From: an uncultured Tabrizicola sp.
GTDB lineage: Bacteria; Pseudomonadota; Alphaproteobacteria; Rhodobacterales; Rhodobacteraceae
NCBI GenBank assembly: GCA_937858255.1
Contig: CALLZQ010000097.1
Coordinates: 1 to 9,010, forward strand
DNA length: 9,010 bases
Reading direction: 5' to 3'
The notes beneath the pieces are model-generated. The model had not been told where the DNA came from. It saw only the letters and a program-made list of their open reading frames with translations, and did not search any database. Shown one piece after another: positions 1 through 9,010 of the stretch. The stretch's first letter is position 1. Every line of letters starts with the position of its first letter. Both the position numbers and the translations under genes were made by a program.

Positions 1-170
1 AGGGATTGATATTGCGGCGGCAACTGCTCGCGCAGGACGATCATATGGCCCAGCGTGATTTCAGTGCCGTTGACCGTGGCGACCACTGTCGAGACGTCCT
101 GTGCCAGTGCCGGGGCGATCATCAGGCCCGAGACCGCAACCCCAAGCAGGTAGCCTGTCATTTTCGTCAT
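1..170 (-). CDS. PpiC/parvulin-type peptidyl-prolyl cis-trans isomerase, N-terminal part (cut by window edge)
   Basis: Only the first 56 codons are in the window. The start ATG (complement of 168-170) is preceded by an excellent Shine-Dalgarno, AGGAGGG at 184-178, seven bases upstream. This favours the first ATG over a second in-frame one at 161. The protein opens with a short charged stretch (MTKM), a hydrophobic core and an ALAQD signal-peptidase I site near residues 22-26, so it should be exported. The mature start reads [20 protein letters not shown] and then a Pro/Gln-rich stretch. This is the usual N-terminal helix region of SurA/PrsA-like isomerases ('A.VNG..It..d'). Such proteins catalyse proline isomerisation and help fold proteins leaving the Sec translocon. 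The catalytic parvulin domain lies outside the window, so the family call rests on the N-terminal pattern and on the neighbourhood beside secA, which I recall from related genomes. Confidence 0.72.
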   Translation of the reverse strand, partial: MTKMTGYLLGVAVSGLMIAPALAQDVSTVVATVNGTEITLGHMIVLREQLPPQYQS

Positions 171-208
171 ATTCACGCCCTCCTGAGCGAGGCGTACCCC
201 GCCAAACA

Positions 209-237
209 TTGACTATCCCGGGCCTGTCCCTTACATC
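209..237 (+). promoter_or_regulatory. Candidate sigma-70-type promoter of secA
   Basis: A -35 hexamer TTGACT (209-214, five of six matches to TTGACA) is followed after exactly 17 bases by TACATC (232-237, about three of six matches to TATAAT). Transcription would start near 244 and give a secA leader of roughly 110 nt. The -35 is good and the -10 is weak. Nothing better is visible on the plus strand between 171 and 352. This is pattern matching only; alphaproteobacterial -10 elements are often degenerate. Confidence 0.35.
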
Positions 238-301
238 GCGGTGGTCGTTGCGACAGGGCCAGCCGGCCTTCTTGGGCTTTCTATGGAAGGCGTTGGGGGC
301 G

Positions 302-316
302 GGCAAGGGCCTTGCC
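302..316 (+). other. Small perfect inverted repeat in the secA leader
   Basis: GGCAAG (302-307) and CTTGCC (311-316) form a six-base perfect stem around GGC. It lies about 28 bases upstream of the secA Shine-Dalgarno. If transcribed from the candidate upstream promoter it could fold in the leader. There is no U-run after it, so it is not a terminator. It does not cover the ribosome binding site, and a regulatory role is speculative. Confidence 0.25.
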
Positions 317-352
317 TCACACGATCCTGTCAGGAACACCCACGGAGAGAAT

Positions 353-3040
<2,688 letters not shown>

Positions 3041-3097
3041 GGCGTGACGGGGCAGCCACGGCGCGCCCCATTCTTGCCTCAAATTGCGGAAACATTC

Positions 3098-3127
3098 CCC
3101 GGTGCCGCCATGGTGGTGCCGGGTTTT
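3098..3127 (+). terminator. Rho-independent terminator after secA
   Basis: Bases 3098-3123 fold on themselves around a centre at 3110/3111. CCCGG (3098-3102) pairs with CCGGG (3119-3123), then two G-U wobbles, then CC with GG, another wobble and two inner C-G pairs. TTTT follows immediately at 3124-3127. The wobble positions pair only in plus-strand RNA; on the minus strand they would be A-C mismatches. The structure therefore belongs to secA transcripts. The U-run is short, so termination may be partial. Confidence 0.7.
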
Positions 3128-3167
3128 GTCACCATCCTCTCGCTGTTCCATTGTGTTGGAGGCGGGG

Positions 3168-4208
3168 ATGAATACGCAAAGAAAGCTGACCTTGATGGTG
3201 GCAACGGTGGGCGTCGCCCTTGGTGCCGGGCATTTCGTGCAGAAACGCGCGAGCGAACGCTTTGCGGCTGAGGCCACTGCCGAAACCACGACTGTCGTGA
3301 CGGATGTTACCCCTGTTGCGGCCGGCCCTTCCGATTTGCCCGCCGCGCCGCCGGTGACGGCCGCGCTGGTGCCAACATTGCATGAACCGCCTACCGCTGC
3401 CGAGGCTTTGCCGCCTGAGGACGATGCCATGGCCAAGGTCGATCCGACCCCGGCGCCGGTGGCGGAATCGCCCGCGCCGGTTTTGGCAGCGCCTTCTGCC
3501 CCGGCAGCGCCTGCCGCCGATATGACTGTAGCGCCGGCACCGCAACTTGCCGAACAGGATTGCACCGTTCAATTCGACCTGATTCCACAGCCTGGCGCGA
3601 TGCTGGGATTGTCGCTGTTGGCGCCCTGCCATGCCGATCAGCGCGTGGTGCTGAAACATGCCGGTTTGGCGATTACCGCCAAGACCTCGGCCAGCGGATC
3701 GTATTTCGGGACGCTGCCGGCGCTGACATCCGAAGCCATGGTCGAGGTACGCTTTGCCTCGGGTGAGGTGGCAAGCGCCGTCCTGTCGCTGCCCGAGGCG
3801 GATGGCCTGCGCCGCTTTGCCGTGCAATGGCAGGACCCCGATGCCTTCCAGCTCCATGCCTTTGAGGCTGGGGCCGGCTATGGTGAGCCGGGGCATTTCT
3901 CGGCGGCCCAGACCGGACAAGCGGGGGCCGGGGCCTTCCTGACCATTCTGGGCGATGCCAGCACCGAACTGCCGCTCTTGGCCGAGGTCTTTACCTTTGC
4001 CGGCGACAGACCTGCCGAAATCGTGCTGGAGGCCGCCGTTACCGCCGGCACCTGCGGGCATGAAATGATCGGGGAAACACTGGTTGCCGAGGGTGGCGCG
4101 GTCTCTGTCGCCGATCTGACCCTCGCAATGCCGGGCTGTGATGCCTTGGGCGACATTCTGGTATTGAAAAACCTGATGCAGGACACGAAACTCGCCTCGG
4201 CAAGATAA
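3168..4208 (+). CDS. Uncharacterised membrane-anchored or exported protein with Ala/Pro-rich linker
   Basis: I do not recognise a named family. The start at 3168 is chosen because GGAGG lies at 3158-3162, five bases upstream, and because it gives a proper export signal. An earlier in-frame ATG at 3084 would add 28 residues encoded by the secA terminator and is unlikely. The product is 346 residues. Residues 1-27 form a short basic N-terminus, a hydrophobic stretch (about 7-24) and then QKR, which is an uncleaved signal anchor or a signal peptide. Residues about 35-128 are low complexity, rich in Ala, Pro, Thr and Glu, and probably a flexible spacer. Residues about 131-346 look like a folded, beta-rich domain with four cysteines (132, 154, 296, 324), which suggests disulfides in the periplasm. 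It probably has its own promoter: TTGTCA (3126-3131) and CATTGT (3149-3154) have 17-base spacing but match weakly. The next gene begins 17 nt after its stop, so the two are likely co-transcribed. Related genomes may call it 'translocase' because of its neighbour; nothing in the sequence supports that. Confidence 0.85.
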   Translation: MNTQRKLTLMVATVGVALGAGHFVQKRASERFAAEATAETTTVVTDVTPVAAGPSDLPAAPPVTAALVPTLHEPPTAAEALPPEDDAMAKVDPTPAPVAESPAPVLAAPSAPAAPAADMTVAPAPQLAEQDCTVQFDLIPQPGAMLGLSLLAPCHADQRVVLKHAGLAITAKTSASGSYFGTLPALTSEAMVEVRFASGEVASAVLSLPEADGLRRFAVQWQDPDAFQLHAFEAGAGYGEPGHFSAAQTGQAGAGAFLTILGDASTELPLLAEVFTFAGDRPAEIVLEAAVTAGTCGHEMIGETLVAEGGAVSVADLTLAMPGCDALGDILVLKNLMQDTKLASAR

Positions 4209-4225
4209 GAGGCATTCGGCGATCT

Positions 4226-5743
4226 ATGTGGGGCAATTTCTGGCGTGCGACCCTGTTCGCAACGCTTTTGGTCCCGCAGGTCGCCGGGGCACAGGACATC
4301 ACGCTGACCGCCCGCGAGGGCGGGCTGTCCGTTTCCGGCGTTCTGCAAGGGTTTGACGGTGAATTCTACCGGATCGACAGTGCCTATGGGCTGTTGACGG
4401 TCGATGCGTCTGGCGTGATCTGTGAAGGGCCGGCCTGCCCCGATCTGCTGGCGCCCAAGGCCGATTTGCGCGTGGTCGGTCTGCCCGGTCTGGGTGAGGC
4501 TGTGCTGCCCAAGCTGATCACCGGTTTTGCCAAGGTCCGCGGTCTGGACCTGCGCTCCGCCGGGGATGCCGAGGGCTATCACGTCTATCTGGTTGATCCC
4601 AAGAATGGAAAGACACTGGCCGATGTCCGCTTTTTGCCGGCATCGCCAGAGGAATCCCGCGCGGCCCTGACGGCGGGCCGGGCCGAACTTTCGCTTGCCG
4701 GAGAGGTCGAGCCGGGGCTTGGGTCGCGGGCCTTGGCGCTGGATGCGATGGTGCCGGTGGTGTCGCCTGACAATCCGACCCCGGAAATCTCTACCCGGGA
4801 TCTGGCGGCGGTTCTGGCAGGCGAGATCGACAATTGGGCACCCCTTGGTGGCCCGGACATGCCGATTGTCCTGCACGGTCTGGCGGAAGAAGACCCGTTG
4901 CAACGGGCGTTGTCTGCCCGGCTTGGCCGGTCGCTGACGCCCGAGATCCGTCACGCCGATCTTGCCAGCCTTGGTGCGGCTGTTGCCCGCGATCCTTGGG
5001 CATTGGCGGTTACGCTGCGGGCTGGCGCCGGCGGCACACGGCTGTTGCCGCTGACCGATAGCTGCGGTTTTCCGTTGTTGCCGCTGCCCCTGGCGGTCAA
5101 GGCCGAGGATTATCCGCTGGCGCTGCCTTTCTATTTCCTGACCCCCAAGCGACGCCTGCCGCTGATGGTGCGTGAGTTCCTTGAGTATCTGGCAACCCCA
5201 GCGGCGCAATCCGCCATCGCCGAGGCTGGCCTTATCAACCGCCAGCCCGAGCGGATGCCGCTGACGGCGGATGGGTTGCGCCTGATCAACGCTATTCAGG
5301 GCGCGGGCGAGGAAACCACGCTGGCCGACCTTAAACGTCTGGTCGATGTGATGGATGGCGCCGATCGGCTGTCGCTGACCTTTCGCTTTCAGGATGGTTC
5401 GGCCACGCTCGATGCCCATTCGCGAGAGAATCTATCGGACCTCGCGCGCCTGCTTGAGGCGGGGCTGCTCAAGGACAAGTCGCTGATCCTGGCCGGATTT
5501 TCCGATGGCAAAGGCGCGGCGGCAGCAAATCTTGATCTGAGCGAGGCGCGCGCGGCGGGGGTGTTGCAACAATTACGCGATCTGGCGCCCGGACTGGCAG
5601 AGTCAGCGTTGCCGGTGGTGATGGGCTTTGGCGAGGCCTTGCCGATGGCCTGTGACGAGACGGCTGCCGGGCGGCGGTTGAACCGGCGGGTCGAGGTCTG
5701 GCTGAAGCCCCGATTTACAGATAACCCGCCGAACGAAAACTGA
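4226..5743 (+). CDS. Periplasmic PstS-like solute-binding domain fused to an OmpA/MotB peptidoglycan-binding domain
   Basis: The protein has 505 residues. Residues 1-22 form a signal peptide (basic/aromatic start, LFATLLVP core, AGA|QD cleavage) with no lipobox cysteine, so a soluble periplasmic protein is expected. Residues about 24-75 are a small beta-rich segment with a CEGPAC cysteine pair (C66, C71). Residues about 80-340 resemble type 2 periplasmic phosphate-binding proteins. The clearest stretch is [19 protein letters not shown] (191-209), the PstS 'F.G.i.nW..lgg' signature. The Ser-Gly-Thr phosphate-binding loop expected soon after it is not visible, so the ligand may differ. Residues about 383-495 form an OmpA domain. 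GFSD (D427) and LSEARA (R442) keep the 15-residue Asp-Arg spacing of the diaminopimelate-binding pair in OmpA, and the domain ends in [11 protein letters not shown]. The likely role is a cell-wall-anchored sensor or structural protein, not a free transporter subunit. A weak Shine-Dalgarno AAGAGG (4207-4212) overlaps the previous stop, 13 bases from the ATG. The gene end overlaps radC by 29 bp. Confidence 0.85.
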   Translation: MWGNFWRATLFATLLVPQVAGAQDITLTAREGGLSVSGVLQGFDGEFYRIDSAYGLLTVDASGVICEGPACPDLLAPKADLRVVGLPGLGEAVLPKLITGFAKVRGLDLRSAGDAEGYHVYLVDPKNGKTLADVRFLPASPEESRAALTAGRAELSLAGEVEPGLGSRALALDAMVPVVSPDNPTPEISTRDLAAVLAGEIDNWAPLGGPDMPIVLHGLAEEDPLQRALSARLGRSLTPEIRHADLASLGAAVARDPWALAVTLRAGAGGTRLLPLTDSCGFPLLPLPLAVKAEDYPLALPFYFLTPKRRLPLMVREFLEYLATPAAQSAIAEAGLINRQPERMPLTADGLRLINAIQGAGEETTLADLKRLVDVMDGADRLSLTFRFQDGSATLDAHSRENLSDLARLLEAGLLKDKSLILAGFSDGKGAAAANLDLSEARAAGVLQQLRDLAPGLAESALPVVMGFGEALPMACDETAAGRRLNRRVEVWLKPRFTDNPPNEN

Positions 5744-6482
5744 CCTCCCGGCTCTTGCCGACGATCAGGTGGTCGTGCAGCGTCAGCCCCAGAACCTGAC
5801 AGGCTTCTTGTATCTGGATGGTCATCGAGATGTCGGCTGAACTGGGTGTCGGATCGCCGGACGGGTGATTATGGACGAGGATCAGGGCCGAAGCGTTCAG
5901 TTCCAGCGCGCGCTTGACCACCTCTCGCGGATAGACGGGCACATGATCGACGGTGCCTTTGGCCTGTTCTTCATCCGCAATCAATGTGTTCTTGCGGTCA
6001 AGAAACAGGATACGGAACTGCTCGGTTTCCCGATGCGCCATGGCGGTATGGCAGTAATCGAGCAGCGCATCCCATGAGGACAGCACCGGGCGATGCATCA
6101 CGCGGGATCGCATCATCCGATGGGCCACCGCTTCAAACAGTTTCAGCTCACAGACCACCGCTTCGCCAACGCCCTTGACTGAGGTCAGCCGCGCCACGGG
6201 TGCCGTGACAACCCGGTTCAGATCGCCAAACGTGTCCAGCAGCAGCCGCGCTAGCGGTTTGACATCCTGCCGGGGAATGGCCCGGAACAACAAGAGTTCC
6301 AGCAATTCGTACTCCGGCATCGCCCCGGCCCCGCCCTGCATGAAACGCTCGCGCAGTCGCTTGCGATGATCGCGGATGTAAGAAGGCAGTTTTTCGGGCA
6401 GCGTGGCAAACATCGCCTCATCTTCATCCCCGGCGGGGGTGAAGAGCGGCAGCGTACCATCGTGAAAACCGGGCTGGGTCAT
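5715..6482 (-). CDS. radC: RadC family protein (JAB/MPN domain, UPF0758)
   Basis: The protein has 255 residues; E. coli RadC has about 224, and the extra length is a divergent N-terminal tail of about 30 residues. Residues about 36-120 form the helical N-terminal domain with a helix-hairpin-helix-like [15 protein letters not shown] (99-113). Residues about 130-255 form the JAB1/MPN metalloprotease-like domain. The zinc-binding HxHPSGDPxPS signature (H204, H206) with D217 downstream is intact, and [11 protein letters not shown] (183-193) is the usual RadC block before it. Despite the name, a direct role in DNA repair is not established for the family; the name came from an E. coli mutant later traced to recG. 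No clear Shine-Dalgarno precedes the ATG at 6482. A later ATG (codon 24) has only a weak one and would remove conserved family sequence. Transcription runs away from dnaJ, separated by a terminator. The 3' end overlaps the OmpA-fusion gene tail to tail. Confidence 0.95.
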   Translation of the reverse strand: MTQPGFHDGTLPLFTPAGDEDEAMFATLPEKLPSYIRDHRKRLRERFMQGGAGAMPEYELLELLLFRAIPRQDVKPLARLLLDTFGDLNRVVTAPVARLTSVKGVGEAVVCELKLFEAVAHRMMRSRVMHRPVLSSWDALLDYCHTAMAHRETEQFRILFLDRKNTLIADEEQAKGTVDHVPVYPREVVKRALELNASALILVHNHPSGDPTPSSADISMTIQIQEACQVLGLTLHDHLIVGKSREVSFRSAGYL

Positions 6483-6491
6483 GCCGGCAGG

Positions 6492-6520
6492 ATTTCAGGG
6501 CTTGGTGAAAGAACCGTTAA
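6492..6520 (-). promoter_or_regulatory. Candidate radC promoter, very close to the start codon
   Basis: On the minus strand TTAACG (6520-6515, four of six matches to TTGACA) is followed after 17 bases by TGAAAT (6497-6492, four of six matches to TATAAT). The predicted start of transcription, about 6486-6484, is only a few bases before the ATG at 6482. That would make the mRNA nearly leaderless, which fits the missing Shine-Dalgarno. Both hexamers are imperfect, so confidence is low. Confidence 0.25.
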
Positions 6521-6550
6521 CCGCGATGCACCCGCCAATTGCGGCATTGG

Positions 6551-6578
6551 AAAAACCCGCCGTGGTCCCGGCGGGTTT
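6551..6578 (-). terminator. Rho-independent terminator after dnaJ
   Basis: A perfect ten-base inverted repeat pairs AAACCCGCCG with CGGCGGGTTT (6553-6562 with 6569-6578) around a six-base loop. Read on the minus strand it is followed by a run of five U (6555-6551). It starts about 20 nt past the dnaJ stop. On the plus strand the T-run is only three bases, so the structure is best read as the end of the dnaK-dnaJ transcript. It isolates radC. Confidence 0.88.
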
Positions 6579-6598
6579 CTGGCCTGGGCGCGGTGCCC

Positions 6599-7753
6599 TC
6601 AGCTCTTCATACCATCCCAGAAGCCACGCACCTTGGAGAAGAAGGACGAGCCTTCGGGATTGTTTTCCTCGGACAGTTTCTCGAACTCGCGCAGCAGTTC
6701 CTTTTGGCGTGAGGTCAGGTTGACCGGGGTTTCCACGGCCATCTCGATCACCATATCGCCAACGCCGCCACCGCGCAGGGCGGGCATGCCCTTGCTGCGC
6801 AGGCGCATCTGCTTGCCCGACTGGGCGCCGGCGGGCACTTTTACCCGGCTGCGGCCACCGTCGATTGTTGGCACCTCGACCTCGCCACCAAGGGCGGCGG
6901 TGGTCATGCTGACCGGGACGCGGCAAAAGAGATGCACGCCATCCCGCTGGAACAGCGTATGTTCGCGTACTTCGATGAAAATGTAGAGATCGCCCGAAGG
7001 GCCACCGCGCAGGCCGGCCTCGCCCTCGCCGGCGAGGCGAATGCGGGTGCCGGTCTCGACCCCTGCCGGAATATTGACCGACAAGGCGCGCTCTTTCTCG
7101 ACCCGGCCCTGGCCGCCGCAGGCACGGCAGGGGTTCTTGATCGTCTGGCCCATGCCCTGACAGGTGGGGCAGGTGCGTTCGACGGTGAAGAAACCCTGCT
7201 GCGCGCGGACCTTGCCCATGCCCGAGCAGGTGGGGCAGGTGGTCGGTTCAGCGCCGCCCTCGGCCCCGGTGCCGCGGCAAACCTCGCAGGTGGTCGAGGC
7301 TGGGACATTGATGGTCTTCTGGATGCCCTTGAAGGCTTCTTCCAGCGTTACCCGCAGGTTGTAGCGCAGGTCCGACCCGCGCTGCGCCCGCGAGCGCGCC
7401 TGACCGCCGCCACGCCCGCCCATGAAATCGCCGAAGAGATCTTCGAACACATCGGAAAAAGCGCTGGCAAAGTCGGCATTGCCGCCGCCCATGCCACCAC
7501 CGGGCCGTGGGCCGCCGCCCATCCCGCCCTCAAAGGCGGCATGGCCATAGCGGTCATAGGCGGCCTTCTTGTCGGCATCCTTGAGTACCTCATAGGCTTC
7601 GTTCACTTCCTTGAACTGGGCCTCGGCATTCGGGTTGCTGGCATTGCGGTCGGGGTGCAGCTCTTTCGCCTTTTGACGATAGGCCTTTTTCAGCTCTTCA
7701 GCCGAAGCGCCCCGGGCCACGCCCAGAACTTCATAATAGTCGCGTTTTGCCAT
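6599..7753 (-). CDS. dnaJ: Molecular chaperone DnaJ (Hsp40 co-chaperone)
   Basis: DnaJ delivers unfolded clients to DnaK and stimulates its ATPase. The gene encodes 384 residues, normal for a type I (class A) DnaJ. Domains in order: J domain 1-70 with the HPD motif at 33-35 and [11 protein letters not shown] around it; a Gly/Phe-rich linker about 75-120; a zinc-finger region with four CxxCxGxG repeats (C156/C159, C173/C176, C195/C198, C209/C212), all intact; two C-terminal beta domains about 220-345 that bind clients; and a dimerisation end. The start is the ATG at 7753 ([11 protein letters not shown]), eight bases after a GGGGAG Shine-Dalgarno at 7767-7762. An in-frame TTG two codons upstream is not needed. 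It lies 75 bp downstream of dnaK in the same orientation, with a strong hairpin between them and a terminator after it. Confidence 0.98.
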   Translation of the reverse strand: MAKRDYYEVLGVARGASAEELKKAYRQKAKELHPDRNASNPNAEAQFKEVNEAYEVLKDADKKAAYDRYGHAAFEGGMGGGPRPGGGMGGGNADFASAFSDVFEDLFGDFMGGRGGGQARSRAQRGSDLRYNLRVTLEEAFKGIQKTINVPASTTCEVCRGTGAEGGAEPTTCPTCSGMGKVRAQQGFFTVERTCPTCQGMGQTIKNPCRACGGQGRVEKERALSVNIPAGVETGTRIRLAGEGEAGLRGGPSGDLYIFIEVREHTLFQRDGVHLFCRVPVSMTTAALGGEVEVPTIDGGRSRVKVPAGAQSGKQMRLRSKGMPALRGGGVGDMVIEMAVETPVNLTSRQKELLREFEKLSEENNPEGSSFFSKVRGFWDGMKS

Positions 7754-7781
7754 GGGCAAGACTCCCCTTCCTGAACCGGAT

Positions 7782-7809
7782 GGGGGCGGCCCGTTCCCGG
7801 ACCGCCCCC
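7782..7809 (-). promoter_or_regulatory. Strong GNRA-capped hairpin between dnaK and dnaJ
   Basis: On the minus strand, GGGGGCGG-U-CCG (7809-7798) pairs with CGG-G-CCGCCCCC (7793-7782) as a 12-pair stem closed by a GGAA loop, a GNRA tetraloop. The one non-Watson-Crick position (7801 with 7790) is a G-U wobble in the dnaK-dnaJ RNA but a C-A mismatch in plus-strand RNA. The hairpin begins 19 nt after the dnaK stop and ends about 15 nt before the dnaJ Shine-Dalgarno. No U-run follows in this direction, so it is unlikely to be a full terminator. It may protect the dnaK 3' end or cause partial read-through into dnaJ. The plus-strand T-run (7810-7813) could also stop antisense transcription. Confidence 0.7.
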
Positions 7810-7828
7810 TTTTCGGTTCAACGCGGTC

Positions 7829-9010
<1,182 letters not shown>

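Noticed and set aside
302..316. Terminator upstream of secA
   Set aside because: The stem is short and not followed by a T-run.
101..352. In-frame extension of secA by 84 codons to an ATG at 101
   Set aside because: It overlaps the divergent isomerase gene, is low complexity, has no similarity to SecA, and the ATG at 353 has a Shine-Dalgarno and the normal SecA N-terminus.
3084..3167. Upstream ATG for the gene after secA
   Set aside because: It would translate through the terminator hairpin; the ATG at 3168 has GGAGG and gives a proper membrane signal.
3878..5419. 513-codon open frame on the minus strand opposite the envelope pair
   Set aside because: Arg/Gln-rich shadow composition with no signal peptide or domain; the plus-strand frames carry real domains.
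6483..6598. Alphaproteobacterial LexA box (GTTC-N7-GTTC) upstream of radC
   Set aside because: Single GTTC/GAAC words are present but no second one is at the required spacing, so SOS control is not supported.
6932..7774. 280-codon plus-strand open frame opposite dnaJ
   Set aside because: Fully antisense to dnaJ, whose zinc-finger and J-domain motifs are intact; the apparent protein is Ala/Gly-rich shadow sequence.
7782..7813. Plus-strand intrinsic terminator reading of the dnaK-dnaJ hairpin (stem followed by TTTT)
   Set aside because: No plus-strand gene ends here, and the stem pairs better in minus-strand RNA; an antisense-stopping role remains possible but secondary.

Overview
The window looks like core chromosome of an alphaproteobacterium, most likely family Rhodobacteraceae/Paracoccaceae (Paracoccus-like). 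The reasons are high GC content, strong G/C preference at third codon positions, and SecA, RadC, DnaJ and DnaK sequences that read like those of that family. The family placement is recognition from memory, not a database result. I see no insertion sequence, phage gene, tRNA, rRNA, CRISPR array or island boundary.

Layout from left to right. (1) Positions 1-170, minus strand: the first 56 codons of an exported PpiC/parvulin-like peptidyl-prolyl isomerase, transcribed away from secA. (2) A 182-base divergent intergenic region (171-352) with a plausible secA promoter and a leader of about 110 nt. (3) secA, 353-3040, plus strand, complete at 895 residues with an intact C-terminal zinc-binding motif, followed by an intrinsic terminator at 3098-3127. 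(4) A two-gene plus-strand unit: an uncharacterised membrane-anchored or exported protein (3168-4208) and, 17 nt later, a periplasmic protein that joins a PstS-like solute-binding domain to a C-terminal OmpA peptidoglycan-binding domain (4226-5743). (5) radC, minus strand, 5715-6482, which overlaps the preceding gene tail to tail by 29 bp. (6) dnaJ (6599-7753) and the 3' 393 codons of dnaK (7829 to the window end), minus strand, in the usual dnaK-dnaJ order. A very stable hairpin lies between them and an intrinsic terminator follows dnaJ.

Functionally, the left half is about protein export and the envelope. SecA drives pre-proteins through SecYEG, the divergent isomerase would help fold them in the periplasm, and the two genes after secA encode envelope proteins of unknown role. 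The right half is cytoplasmic protein quality control (DnaK/DnaJ) beside the conserved housekeeping protein RadC.

Most of the window is ordinary. The parts that deserve a second look are the uncharacterised pair after secA, the strand-asymmetric hairpin between dnaK and dnaJ, the convergent overlap with radC, and a possible near-leaderless radC start. I do not see a convincing undescribed system here.
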